Shown one piece after another: positions 22,712-33,599 of a DNA stretch of 64,000 nt. Every line of letters begins with the position of its first letter. The stretch's first letter is position 1. The notes beneath the pieces are model-generated. The model was not told the DNA's origin. It made no database searches and saw only the letters and a program-made list of their open reading frames with translations. Position numbers and translations under genes: made by a program. This stretch comes from Nematopogon swammerdamellus (Eukaryota; Arthropoda; Insecta; Lepidoptera; Adelidae): positions 12,183,395 through 12,247,394 of the forward strand of contig OX336345.1 in assembly GCA_946902875.1 (NCBI GenBank). Reading direction: 5' to 3'.

Positions 22712-22746
22712 TGGGTCTATTCTTTTCAAGTACGGGGCCACACACG

Positions 22747-23299
22747 GTACTATTTATTGATATTTACAACATTAGAAGAAGGGAATCAGTATTTTCGTTG
22801 ACCCCATTTTTATCACACATAAATATTTGTTAAATAGTGTTACAATAGTAAGTTCTGTTTTTAAGTACCTTAGTGAGTATTCTTGCATAGAAAATGAATG
22901 TTATTTGTAGAACTTTCAACATAACATCGATATCGATGTTTCAACATTTACCCGTGAGTAACAACACTTCACATTCCGTTTGCATTCCCGCATCCCTTAT
23001 ACTCTTGCGCAATAAGTAGGGAATACATTTTGGAGTCGACCTTTATTTAATCTTCCACAAAAAAACATTTCCTTCATAAGTGTATATAGTTTATAGGCAC
23101 ATTTTAAAGCCAATGGATGCTGACAATGTCGTTGAAAAAAGTCAATGATTGAATTTATGGTAGGTATGTGGGTAAATATTTAATAGAAAAGAATTGTACC
23201 GTTTTTTTTTTAGATTGAAATTAATTAGGTCCACCATACTTTAAGCTCCACAATACTTTATCACAGTAAATCCAAATTGAATGCGTTGCAAATGCAAGA
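22747..23299. other. Unassigned AT-rich DNA
   Basis: Nothing recognised apart from TATCGATATCGAT near 22926. Confidence 0.4.
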
Positions 23300-23556
23300 T
23301 TTTTGTATTTGAATTTATTTATTTATAAGTACAGTCACAACGTACAGGTCTTCGTCATTGCCTCCCAACTTGGCAATGCCTGTTCTAGGGCTAGCATTAT
23401 ACATAAGATATTTCTTCCAGTCAACATTTTTAACCTCCCATCCTAATGGGACATGACAAAAAAAATACTGAATGTACATTATTATATGTCTCAATGAAAT
23501 ATTGTTAATGCTGTGTGTTCTTTATGGTGAAATAAATATCTGAATCTGAATCTAAG
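23300..23556 (+). mobile_element. Non-LTR 3' end with (TGAATC)n tail
   Basis: TGGTGAAATAAATATCTGAA followed by TCTGAATC closes the element. The same terminus is at 28140-28172 and 47708-47735. I associate it with lepidopteran CR1-type (Zenon-like) elements. The preceding 220 bp are taken as 3' UTR; the 5' limit is approximate. Confidence 0.65.
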
Positions 23557-24129
23557 CAAACCTACATTTTCTATTTTCCCTACTTCTTCTACCGTAATAC
23601 ACGTGCAAGGGTGATCCCTCTCCAATTTTCCGGTCATTTTCCGTACATTGTACACTGTATTGAAACGTCGACCTAAATTGGACCACTCCCGCGGGAGCTA
23701 GCCACACGCCCGCGCCGCGCCGCGCCGGACATCGTAGGACGCCAAGCCAGAGGGCAGCGATCCATCAAACGAGACGAAGTGCCGGGTAGGAGGGAAAAGA
23801 AAAGCCGGTCAACTGCGAACCTATTAGCAGTTAAGGGCTCCGTGATTAGTGCAATAAGTCATTACTGGCGGTTGCGTAATTTAGATTGTAATATTATTTT
23901 TTTATGCAAAAAAATCGGATACTACTTAAAACCTTGGTGGCGCAGTGTTTTACATTTTAGTTTCACGCTTAAGCGTGAATAACTTAAGCATGGAAATTAT
24001 TACGAAAGAAAAGAACTCTGGTTCCATAATAATGTAATTTTTATCTATATATTTTTATATATATTTTTATCTATCGCTTTTACGGCAGTGATTCATGCTC
24101 GTACCTATACAGGATTGAGTATAATCTAG
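23557..24129. other. Unassigned DNA with GC-rich patch
   Basis: 23690-23790 is GC-rich (CGCCCGCGCCGCGCCGCGCC) and could be a small CpG-rich element; no open frame of note. Confidence 0.4.
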
Positions 24130-24600
24130 CTAGCTAGACCCTATATTCAATTTGTACCCTGCTCGCGTGCGGGTGCGGCGGCGGAAGCCGCGGCCAGTAG
24201 GAAGCACAAAAAATACGAAGATATTAGGTGCAACTACTGGTTCGTGGCCTTCGCCGTCGAGACATTTGGTACATTTGGTCCTTGAGGTGGGTTCCAGGAT
24301 GATGACCGCAACTGGAAACCCGTGTTGCATCTCGTATCTCCGGCAACGAGTTAGTCTGGGGGGATACAGAGGGGCAACGCGGCCGCCATCCTGGGAACCA
24401 TCCCGGGGACGACGCCCCTTGAGGAAATATATAATTTATAAGTTAGTTTTTAGTTTTTAGTGGTTTTTAGTTATGGTTTTTTTTTAATTAGTTATATTTG
24501 TCTATTTAATTTAGATAGGTTTGATAGGTGGTTATAGTTTGTGTAATTTCTGAATGTTTAATTCAATAAAGTTTTACTGGTTAAATAAAAAAAATATTGT
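24130..24600 (+). mobile_element. Poly(A)-ended retroposed sequence, 3' part
   Basis: A GC-rich block (24150-24425, with CCATCCCGGGGACGACGCCC) passes into T-rich 3' UTR-like sequence, then TTCAATAAAGTTTTACTGG and a run of A. A polyadenylation signal just before an A-run indicates a retroposed transcript, either a non-LTR 3' end or a processed copy. The 102-codon frame in the GC-rich block has no motif I recognise. The block at 60600-61545 is built the same way. Confidence 0.5.
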
Positions 24601-25985
24601 ACTTTTGTCAGTAAGTATATGTGAATTTATTGGTTTACAGACTCTTTACCATCTTTTCGACATGTTACGGAACCCTAAAATATGTCGAAAATATCTGTCG
24701 ACTAAATTAATGCGGAGCGGAGGTCAATTCTAATTATTTACGGCGTCGATTTATCAACGTCAATGGAAGTTCTAATATTATATCTGGAAGAAAAACTCCG
24801 GATTGTTTGTGCTGAAGCTTTCACTGTAATCAAATGAGTCAATTAATGAGAAATGTATTAATATATTCAGAAACTGCATCGTAGTTTACCCAGACTATTA
24901 TTGTCCTTGCCCAAAAACACATCTCACATTATGTATACATATATTTAAATAAATAAACTAGTAAAAATCTATAAATTTAAATAAACAATTATATTTAAGG
25001 CTTAAACTGAAACTATCAGCCACGTGCTCAGCACGAAAGGTCCCCAGATCATAATGAAATGTTCATAAAATGCTCCTAGTCGTAAACACGTCCGTTCAAC
25101 TCGACGCAAGATCAGCTAATGACAGGCCTGCTGCGGCCGGCCGCAGGCAGTATGGCACATTATACTAACGACTCTAGCGACATCTATCCGCGTAGTTGGG
25201 TCATTTTATTGTTTGAATAGTGGAATTAATACCAAGAATGGTCGGTCGATGAGGTGTAAGGAAAGCTTACAAATTTAATGCTCATCATAATAATTAATTT
25301 GTTTTTGAAATTATATAAGTCCGTGCTTGATTAATTGTAATGTAGATACGTTTTTATAGAGTAACGGGCATATAGTAGGCATAAATATAAAGCTAGGTAC
25401 TCATAAGAGCAAAAATTAAAATTTTATAGTTATGGTGGACGTACACGTCAGTGATCAACAACCTTTTTACCTTTCCCCACTCCGGCGCTCACCGTTAGCT
25501 ACCCTGGAAACCGGTAGAGGCTCAGAGGAGCCTCTCGACAGCTAAATAGTATTTGCATGACTTTGCCTATTAATATATCTTCGATATGTCCAGTCCACTC
25601 AATGATATTGTTGTTCTAATTCCAGGTATTCCTGCAACATTCAATTATGTTAATGGTTATAACGAAACCTTGAATGATACTCGTACATATTTTCTATGAC
25701 ACTCATGATTGGGCACTCCGGGTAAAGCAATTACCGGATCAAATCTATGAAAAATCCAATACAAAACAGTAGTTATATAAATTTTGATTCCATCCCACTG
25801 AAAAAACGTGCTGCCCTACCTTTCATTGCAATGCTACTCGTAGTGCATGTAAGTCAGTGATATAATTCGCTATATGCGGCATGAATATTGTCTGCATATT
25901 CTCATTTGTAATTACATTATCGACCGACGAAACATGAATGGTGGGTTATACTTACATAATTTTTCGTAAAATTCCCATGAAACAG
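24601..25985. other. Unassigned DNA
   Basis: Contains an alpha/beta 3' scrap at 24656-24682 (ACGGAACCCTAAAAT), the 16-nt palindrome CTGCGGCCGGCCGCAG (25131-25146) and TGGACGTACACGTCAGTG (about 25434-25453), whose reverse complement recurs at 38872-38893. No gene seen. Confidence 0.45.
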
Positions 25986-25990
25986 TCTAA

Positions 25991-26577
25991 AGCTAAGCGT
26001 CCACCTGTACGGAATCCGAACAGGTAGACGCTGCGTGCGATCCGGACTCCGGAACGCAAGCAACGGATCAAACGGATCCGTTTATGGTGGTGCGTCCACC
26101 TGATCCGCAGCAACCGAATCGCCGACGCGGCGGCCATTTGAAAACTAATTTTTAACATTAGCATACGAACAGTAGCAAGCGGACGAGCGGAAACTGTGTG
26201 CGAAATGGAAAGTGATGAAGAAGAAATTATACAACTTTTCGTACTCTTGAACAATGGCAATAAGCCGTGCGATGTTCATGATCTGCACAACACAAAACGC
26301 GGCTGTGCAGCACGAGTGCAGAATTCTGATGACGGCCGACCAGCGCGGCGCGGCGCGGACGGTGCAGGGTCCACCTGCCGGCAATCCGTATGACGTCATC
26401 GGCACGCATCGCAAAAGTTTCGCCCAAAAGTTCGCAAAAATTCGAGCAACGGCGGCGTCGATCCGGCGCGTGCGGTGCGGACAATGCGGGTAAATGGATG
26501 CACTTGTATGACTTCCTATAGAAAGAATATTAAAATCCGTTTGATGCGATCCGTCCGCACAGGTGGACGCTAGCCTT
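25991..26577 (+). mobile_element. PIF/Harbinger-type element with transposase N-terminus
   Basis: Inverted ends AGCTAAGCGTCCACCTGT (left) and, read inward from the right, AAAGGCTAGCGTCCACCTGT are flanked by TAA on both sides (25988-25990, 26578-26580), matching the 3-bp TWA duplication of PIF/Harbinger. Inside, a frame from about 26205 begins MESDEEEIIQLFVLLNNGNK, like the acidic N-terminus of HARBI1-type transposases. It then runs out without the rest of the N-terminal region or any DDE domain: the 587-bp element has a large internal deletion and is non-autonomous. Confidence 0.75.
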
Positions 26578-26800
26578 TAATAAACTATCTATCCTTGATC
26601 TATCACCTAATTTGCGCAACGCCCTAAGGTTGATGATCGTCACAATAGTTGATGATACTCATAAGAACGCCTCTGCAGGTTAATTGTGTTTATTTTATTT
26701 GTACATTCTGTCTGGAGTATAAATAACCAATATTCTCCAGGTTCAATATCCAGTTTCACTTCAACAAAGAGAAGAAACAGCCAATACAGAGATGGTCATG

Positions 26801-26871
26801 ACAATTAAAATACATTTCCATATATATGTACCATAATATGGTACATATATATGGAAATGTATTTTAATTGT
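26801..26871. repeat. 71-nt perfect palindrome
   Basis: A 34-nt arm starting ACAATTAAAATACATTTCC is followed by 3 nt (AAT) and its exact reverse complement. No mismatch in the stem. No target duplication or terminal motif identifies an element. Confidence 0.95.
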
Positions 26872-26944
26872 ATCTTATAATTTAGCCCCATTAAAACGCC
26901 CACCCAAGCAAAACTCAAACAAAGCTACTTATATGTTCCCAATT

Positions 26945-27020
26945 AGTTTTTATCTGCCCCGCCCTCCCCCCCTCCGCCGCACCGCCCCTTCCGCGCAGCC
27001 GCCGCCGCGGCGGGCAACCC
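26945..27020. repeat. C-rich / (CCG)n low-complexity tract
   Basis: CCCGCCCTCCCCCCCTCCGC and GCAGCCGCCGCCGCGGCGG runs in otherwise AT-rich DNA. Confidence 0.8.
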
Positions 27021-27200
27021 CGATACCGCAGGATGAGATTAAAAGGGCAGATGGGTGAAAACTATTTCGCTACAGAACTAGAGGATATTCTGATGGGACA
27101 TGGTATAACATTGTTGCGTTTCGAATTTTTTTATTAAAATTAAAATGTTCTCCTTCTTTACTTATCTCTTACTTACGCGATACTTTCTCGCTCCCCCCAG

Positions 27201-27237
27201 AATAAGATTTCTGGATCACGTATCCAGAAATCTTATT
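27201..27237. repeat. Short perfect hairpin
   Basis: AATAAGATTTCTGGAT (27201-27216), 5-nt loop CACGT, exact complement at 27222-27237. Confidence 0.85.
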
Positions 27238-27593
27238 AATGTCAAAGGACTCTTACAAACAGATACAGATTTTAATTTTTGATTGTTCATAAAAAGTATT
27301 TCGTCATCCGTGCTTTATTATTCTAGATATAGTGTATCACGCCACAATTGCCAGTACTTATGCAAAATTTTACCAACCCATATCTGATGAGTGATAATTA
27401 ATAATCTCCAAAGTCAGCCTTCAAAGTGCTTAGAGCGATGAATATTAAATGACAATCGCTTCCATCTCAGGAGCAAATGCAAACTGAATTATTTATGCCT
27501 CGGTTTACTCCTAACTAGGAGAATCTAAGTACGATGGCAACATTTATCTAACCGATTTTCACAGCAATTGAACAATACTAGTATCCTTATAAA

Positions 27594-27786
27594 TAAAGTT
27601 TCTACGGGCGACTGGCTGCCGCGTAATGTAAGTCAATATATGAATATCTTTACAACCTGAGAACCACTTTATCAATTTACATATGGTTTTCACTGTATAA
27701 ATCATTACGTCACGTCATCGGCGGCCTAAGCTGTGAGCAGAATGAAGAGAGAAAAAGTCACGCAAAGCGAGGCCGCAGGCCCAGTG
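27594..27786 (+). mobile_element. Diverged copy of the 3581-type Helitron-like element
   Basis: TCCTTATAAATAAAGTTTC, CGGGCGACTGGCTGCCGCG, TCAATATATGAATATC, CATCGGCGGCCTAAGCTGTG and CGCAAAGCGAGGCCGCAGGC align in order with 3581-3827. The CTAG terminus has been lost (CCCAGT). Confidence 0.65.
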
Positions 27787-27882
27787 TACCACGAGTACCT
27801 ATGAGTATTAAATTAAAATACAACGAACGCCAAAACATCTAATTTATTGCTCAATATAAGTGAGTCAGTTACAATCTATACA

Positions 27883-28010
27883 TAGCGTCACGCCTATTTC
27901 ACAGTGGGGTAGGCAGAGACAACGAATCTCCACGTGGCACGATCCTGACAAACGTCTGCTGGCGCCGCTTTCACTCTCATAATATTTTCCATACATCCGT
28001 ATTGCTCGTC
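27883..28010 (-). mobile_element. Non-LTR 3' end, same family as 22202-22711
   Basis: CATAGCGTCACGCCTATTTC, GTGGGGTAGGCAGAGACAAC and CGATCCTGACAAACGTCTG match 22215-22320. Only the last part of the frame and the 3' UTR remain. Confidence 0.7.
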
Positions 28011-28080
28011 TATGTTATATTATGTCATATTTTATGCACAAAATACTCCTTTGAAGAATCTTGTTAATTACATTTAAATG

Positions 28081-28175
28081 TAATTACAGTTAACTAACCA
28101 GAATGATTTTGTATTTTGTAAACTTAAGTAAGCGTTCTTTATGGCGAAATAAATATCTGAATCTGAATCTGAATC
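28081..28175 (+). mobile_element. Non-LTR 3' end with (TGAATC)n tail
   Basis: GGCGAAATAAATATCTGAAT followed by CTGAATCTGAATC; same terminus as 23525 and 47708. Confidence 0.7.
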
Positions 28176-28352
28176 ATATAAATATGTTCGGTACATACTC
28201 GATACCAACATTGCAAACAAAAACCAATTCCGATATTTGAAAATAGTTTTATTCCAACTTCGTGAACACACACACAACTGGAAGTCAACAAAGAATTTGG
28301 ACAGTATGAAGAATTTCTCAATGCCACTGAAAACGAAGAATACACAGAGTAC

Positions 28353-28674
28353 CGTGTGGGGCCGGTACTTTAAAAGAATAGCCCCACTGCAGCTCTCCCC
28401 GTGTATGTCGTAAAAGGCGACTAAGGGATATGACTCCCTTCTTATTTTTACTAGGTGGTAGGGTGTACCCCGTCCGGGTTGGTACCACCGCACTGAATGA
28501 AAGGTAGGTCGAAACGGCTATGTAAATAGTTTGTGTTTTCCGTCCAGTTCAGAGTAGCCGGCACGACCGAAGAGAAGCACTGACGTGGCACCAAGTTCAC
28601 CCGGTGTTATGGGCTGACATCACGGATGTTGTAGGTGATGTAGCCAACCGTGTCAGTGTCCATAAAAAAAAAAA
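28353..28674 (+). mobile_element. SINE H4-core-T1, full length reference copy
   Basis: In order: CGTGTGGGGCCGGTACTT, GTATGTCGTAAAAGGCGAC, AAGGGATATGACTCCC, core TTACTAGGTGGTAGGG, GGTACCACCGCACTGAATG, T1 from GGTCGAAACGGCTATG through GAAGCACTGACGTGGCAC to TGTCAGTGTCCAT and twelve A. About 322 bp. Neither target duplication nor Pol III boxes are evident. A diverged T1 tail on the other strand lies 115 nt beyond. Confidence 0.9.
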
Positions 28675-28788
28675 TATTGCCCTAAGAACCTCTTGGAGAA
28701 TTCATATTTTCTAAAACGAATTCCTGAGTAGGAGGAAGCGCTCGGTGTATAGAAGTATTTTCTAACTATCCTTACATAACGAAAGTTG

Positions 28789-28893
28789 GCCACATCTCTT
28801 GCGACTCCCATGATGTCAGCCCATAGGACCTCGGTCCCGTCAGAAGTAGGTGCCAAGTCAGAACTTCCCTTTTATCTTGCCGACTGTACTGAA
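28789..28893 (-). mobile_element. Diverged T1 tail fragment
   Basis: TGATGTCAGCCCATAGGACC and AGTAGGTGCCAAGTCAGAAC match T1 on the minus strand with many changes. Confidence 0.6.
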
Positions 28894-29059
28894 AACATGA
28901 ACCAAGATATTTTCCCACATATTACAGAATACGTCCACACAAAATAAACACACGTGTACCGGCGGTTGTCTGGGTCACGACGCGAGTATGATCGATCATA
29001 TGTTTCCGCCCACGGCAGGCCCTGAACATGTAACTTTTTTCGTGAGGATTAACAATAAA

Positions 29060-29524
29060 ATAAGTCAGTCAGTCAGTCAGTCAGCGTGTAAGCGTCCACT
29101 GCTGGACATACGCCTCTCCAATTTTCCTCCATTCCTCCCGGCCTTCAGCGATACGGAACCACTGATTTCCGCCGGCGTACTTGATGTCGTCGTCCCACCT
29201 GGCGGGTGGTCTTCCCACACTCCGTTTTCCTGTCCACGGCCGTCAGTGTATGACACGCTTACTCCATCGGTCATCGTCTCTTCGGCTAACGTGCCCAGCC
29301 CACTGCCACTTGAGCTTAGCCACCCGGTGTCCAATATCGACTACTTTGGTACGTCGGCGGATTGCCTCGTTACGCACCATATCACGTAGCGATATTCCCA
29401 GCATGGCTCGCTCCATTGCTCGCTGGGCAACGTTCAACCTTTGGACAAGAGCGACCGTCAGAGTCCACGTTTCACACACGTACGTCATAACCGGGAGGAC
29501 GCACTGGTCATAAAAACTGGTCAC
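29060..29524 (-). pseudogene. RTE-like retrotransposon, C-terminal fragment with one stop
   Basis: Minus-strand translation reads SFYDQCVLPVMTYVCETWTL, VQRLNVAQRAMERAMLGISL, RRRTKVVDIGHRVAKLKWQW, AGHVSRR, then RWSKRVIH, one in-frame TGA, and RPWTGKRSVGRPPARWDDDI to EAYVQQWTLTR. This is the RTE-type region after reverse transcriptase (CETWTLT, RRRTKV-DI, KWQWAGH, RTGKRSVGRPP, YVQQWT). Only the one stop, probably TGG to TGA, breaks about 145 codons. The 5' end is cut at 29524; the tail is (TGAC)n at 29063-29084. Confidence 0.85.
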
Positions 29525-29529
29525 TAGTC

Positions 29530-30837
29530 ATATAAAACAATAAAATAAACCAGTCTATTAATATTTTTGAAAGTAAGATAACTTTATGAGTCCTTGTTTT
29601 ACGCCTTGAATCTTCACAAAATTTTAAATTATCATAAATTATTGTCTACTGTATTACTTCAACGTGACATATCCTTCATATCCTTTTTGGTACATTGGTT
29701 AAACTATTTCTTCGCAATTCAGAATGTCCACTTTTCAGAAATATTTTTTGCTCATTTCTGGCTTGCTGTTTGTTTTTCAACACAGAATGATCGTTATCAA
29801 CGAATGTTCAAACTTTTTTCATGTCCTTTAGCAGAGCAACTGAGACGTACTAACTTATTATATGTACATAGATTTCAAGGATTTTTATCGCCTTAAATTA
29901 GACCAATCTTAGCATAGTTTCCCCGTAAGTGGTCTCAAAATAAGTAACCTTTTCATTCCTCAACCGCCGCCCGCCGCGCCGGTAGACACGGGTCTGAAGT
30001 ATCGGGTTGCTGAGAGAATTCCAATTTGCAACTTTTCTAACTCTCACAAGCTCCGCACGCAAGGACCAATTTGGTGGACAATGATTCCGTTTAAGTACAT
30101 ACCCTTTATACGCCTAAGTACCCTCTGTAGTTAAGCCCGGAGCAATCATTAGTAGGCCCAACCTTGATGAGCATTAACCTCATTTATTATTTCTCTTACG
30201 ATCCTGTACTTATCTCTTTTCATGTCCTAACGATCTTGTACTTTTGTCTTTTCACATCCTAATTGCACAGGTGTAGGTAAGGTAGAGGTTAATCTCACAA
30301 CTAAGTATACTGTCGGAATTAGGTATATGTAGCTTTAGCAGATAAGCCATTTGGCGTTGTTTGCTTGTTCCATCTCGTCTATGTAGTCGAAGAATGCAAA
30401 AAAATATATAATTTACTTAGAACCACAGAGGTTAAGAGTTTACCTGAGTGCTTAGAACGAGGAATATGTACCTATATGTTCGTTTAGGCTTTTACCGCTA
30501 TTACACATTATAGTTATGTTTTCGGTTACACGTTTTATCTGAAAGCGACTCACTTTTGTGAGCGAAAACATTCATATAACGAGGAATGTATGTAGATAAT
30601 AATCACTAGTAGGAAAATGTATATAAGGAAAATGATGGGAAAATAGATACTAGCGCATACCTAAATATTGGTATTTCTTCATTAAATAGAGGCAGAGTCG
30701 AAAATATTAAATATAGGTACCTGAAATTTCTTTGGTACAATAGTATCATTGTTAAAATATAGGATTTCAATACACTCGCCTAAAAAATTACAAGAAATTA
30801 AACCTATTTTAAATTCGGAACACACAAAATCAATAAT
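29530..30837. other. Unassigned AT-rich DNA
   Basis: A GC-rich patch (29960-29990, CCGCCGCCCGCCGCGCCGG) stands out; no gene or repeat recognised. The 100-codon frame at 29594-29896 has no motif. Confidence 0.4.
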
Positions 30838-31140
30838 GAAATGCTTCATATTAGTTAAATGTCATGATTAGTCATAATCTATTCGGTAGATGGCGCGCGC
30901 GCATACACTTTTTGGTTTCTTCTATGGGAACCCCCGTGAATTTTTTACTTTTAATATTTTTATTATTTGTTGTTATATCGGTCATAATAGCACATATTCT
31001 GTGAAAATTTTAACGGGCTACCTATTACGGTTCAAGACATACAACCCTCGGACAGACAGACGGACGGATGGACAGACAGACAGACAGACAGACGGCGTAG
31101 GCTTAGTAATAGGGTCCCGTACCGGATACGGAACCCTAAA
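30838..31140 (+). repeat. Alpha-family repeat, 5'-truncated
   Basis: CGGTAGATGGCGCGCGCGC, GGGAACCCCCGTGAATTTTT, GAAAATTTTAACGGGCTACC, a CAGACAGACAGACAGACGGC tract and ATACGGAACCCTAAA. It closely matches 57845-58225, including the dispensable GATGGCGCGC segment. Confidence 0.8.
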
Positions 31141-32451
31141 CTCGAAGTATGCGCAGCATCCCTTCTGACACCATCCTGTCAGGCGATATTCTTGTCAGAT
31201 AGCTATCAAATGCCTTTGCCTTGTACTGAATAATTTTCAGCGCTCACATAAAATTATATACATAGTTGCATTCAGATTAATCAGAATTAAATCAATTGTT
31301 TGTTTGATCGCTTAACAAATTAATGAGCATCCATTTGACATTCAAGCAGATTGATAACTAATCAGACGGAATTATTTAATTTCACCAGACTTTTAAATAT
31401 CTTTGACCTGAATACTGTCAAAAAGATTCTAGGTGCTCTCTTCATTGAAGTAGGTAACTAAACTCTCATTCTAGACTCGCATTATTATACTCTTGGTCGT
31501 ATTGCTAACGGTGCGGCGGTAGTGACATTAGGTAAGAAAGTCTGTGTGTCTTCGCCATGACTTATATATGTTGCACAGTAATGAAATGAAATTAAAATAC
31601 CTCCACCTTATTGCACAACAGAAAGTGATAAATGGCAGACTTAGGACCTAAATAGATTATTATTAAGTAATGGATTAGATTGTGGGTGAGATTAAAGGGT
31701 AGTGCGAAATTAATAACATACTCAAATTTAGTAGTACCTACCTAGAGACACGCAGTACATGTCGCCTTCGTAAAAACGGAACGACTCATATAACGAATTC
31801 CGGCACCGAAAGCAAGGTGTTGCCGTTGAGGGACATCTGGAGTTACGGGGAGGGGCACCCTCGGGAAACTGCACGCCGTCAACCCTAATAATTCAGATGG
31901 TTACTATTTGTGAGTGGTTCTGCGTGTCGTCGTGGGCACAATTTCATTCGGAAGCTACAGACTGTACAGCTAACTTTACATCGGTGGCGACGTCTCAAAC
32001 GGTGACTGCCCAATTTAATAATTTTTAGTTTTCTATATTACTAAGCCTAAGTAGTCTATATAGTATCCTATGTTACCCGGACCATCGCCACCAATGATAT
32101 TTTAGGAAAGATAGGTTATCTATATGACATTCAGTGCTCACACATGGCACGTCCTTGAAAAGTTGAGAGGAAGAACTATAAAGTGATGCGCCGACTCTTA
32201 GTCCCATTATTCTTATTATTCCGAAGTCGAGTCTTATTCCAATTATTAGAATTAGTGCAGAATCTCATGACACACGGCATTTTCGATGTGTTAGCGGCTC
32301 GTGGTTAGCGGTCCGAACGCGTGCGCAGTTGGTGGGCGACTAACTTCAGACAGGACTGTGGTCTTGTATTTAATGTGCCGCTTGGGAGCTCTAATAACCT
32401 ATCTACCTCCTTTTAACTTATAATATCATAGATCGCCACGAATCAAACGAT
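31141..32451. other. Unassigned DNA
   Basis: 31790-32000 is less AT-rich (GGTGTTGCCGTTGAGGGACA, GTGGCGACGTCTC) and could be an old LTR-type remnant, but I found neither paired LTRs nor a primer-binding site I would stand behind. Confidence 0.35.
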
Positions 32452-32745
32452 ACATCATTTGTTGAAATCGGTTCAGGCGTTTGAGCTCCGAAATGGAAGG
32501 AAGAACATCGACCTACCATGGACCAACCGGTTCTGTAGGTCTTTTATACACAACCGGGAAAATGTGGAACGCACTCCCTGTTCGTCTATTCCCTCCCAAG
32601 TACAGCCTGGGGTTTTTCAAAAGGGGCATGAAAAGGCTCCTGTCAGGCCGGCATGGTATTCGCAATCCCCGTGCAGTACAGAATGTCCATGGGCACCGTT
32701 AGACACCAACTTGTAGGTGAACCGATGCCACATGTCACGCTATCG
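32452..32745 (+). pseudogene. CR1/jockey-like non-LTR, C-terminal fragment
   Basis: The plus strand encodes SVGLLYTTGKMWNALPVRLF then PPKYSLGFFKRGMKRLLSGR. This is the C-terminal signature of lepidopteran CR1/jockey-type polyproteins (R-SFI-HTGKLWNSLP---FP--YNLG-FK--V---L). A frameshift joins the better-matching RSFIH in another phase. It is 5'-truncated and ends in a T-rich stretch at about 32745. Confidence 0.75.
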
Positions 32746-32789
32746 ATTTTTTTTTTATACATACGGACACACCAAACACCCTCCTTCGC

Positions 32790-32911
32790 TTCGCTATACT
32801 CGGGTAAAAAACTAAAGTAAAATTTTTGATAAATACAAAACCCAAATATATTGTGTGTTGGTGCGGAATCCTCGGTGCGCGAGTCCGACTCGCACTTGAC
32901 CGCTTTTTTTT
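32790..32911 (-). repeat. Alpha/beta 5' end fragment
   Basis: The minus strand begins GCGGTCAAGTGCGAGTCGGA then CTCGCGCACCGAGGATTCCG, the first 50 nt of the alpha/beta families, followed by ACACACAATATATTTGGG. Confidence 0.75.
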
Positions 32912-33267
32912 CATATGTTTCATAACTTATCTAGGATTTTCGTAGGAACATTTTAACGGCAACGGTTCTTTGCAGTGCCTTCCACCCCTCGCCAATATTT
33001 AAACTCCATCTTACAAATTGTTTGATCGTTACCTACTCGTAATTGGTTGGTTCTGAGAGAAAGCAAACGAGGAGATAATTTTAATAGAGTTCAAACAAAA
33101 AGAGACCATATTGACTCAGTAAAACATTTTTTTATTCAAAATAATCTTTATTCTTTCTTGTTTCGCCATATGCATGGCAGAGGTCTGCAGCCTGCTGCTA
33201 GCTTTGCTAGGTTTCAATACTGTATAGTGACCTCATTCCAAACGTGTGATACATTGAACCAGTTGTG

Positions 33268-33599
33268 TCAGCCTCGGTAGCTCAGTGGTGCGGTCGGTCG
33301 ACTGTCGGTCGTATCATAAGCACACCTGGGCGCGGTCAGTCGATGGATGGGTGACCGCTCGACCGTTGGAGGCTGACCGTGGTTCGGATTCTACGTAAAT
33401 CTGTAGGTCCCTTCCCTTCTTACCTTACCAGGTGGTAGGGTTTAACCCGCCCGAGTTGGTACCACCGCGCTGAATGAAAGGTCGGTTGAAACGGCTGACC
33501 GAAGGGAAGCACTGGCATCGCACCTAGTTCAGCAAGGTGTTATGGCCTTGACATCACGAATGTAGTAGGTGATGTAGCTAACCGTATCAGTTGAAAAAA
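33268..33599 (+). mobile_element. SINE with tRNA/5S chimeric head H1, core and T1 tail
   Basis: Head: GCCTCGGTAGCTCAGTGGTG (A box TAGCTCAGTGGT), then at about 33311-33360 ATCATAAGCAC ... CGCGGTCAG ... GATGGATGGGTGACCGC, which follows the internal control region of insect 5S rRNA, then GGTTCGGATTC (B box, 33380-33390). Core: ACCAGGTGGTAGGG and TTGGTACCACCGCGCTGAATG shortened by few changes. The T1 tail lacks about 50 nt between CGGCT and GACCGAAGG. It ends TATCAGTTGAAAAAAGG. The better-preserved copy is at 49022-49410. Confidence 0.85.

Larger units (their letters stand above)
21924..22746 (-). mobile_element. SINE H4-T3 interrupted by a non-LTR fragment
   Basis: T3 and most of H4 lie at 21924-22201; the first 35 nt of H4 (minus strand GTGTGTGGCCCCGTACTTGA) lie at 22712-22746. 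The halves rejoin at the GTCTA motif (about 22197-22201 and 22711-22715), which would be a 5-bp target duplication. The copy is older than the others: its T3 hairpin stem has several mismatches. Confidence 0.75.

Noticed and set aside
31790..32110. Solo LTR or primer-binding site
   Set aside because: No paired LTR, no TG...CA ends with duplication, and no clear tRNA complement.
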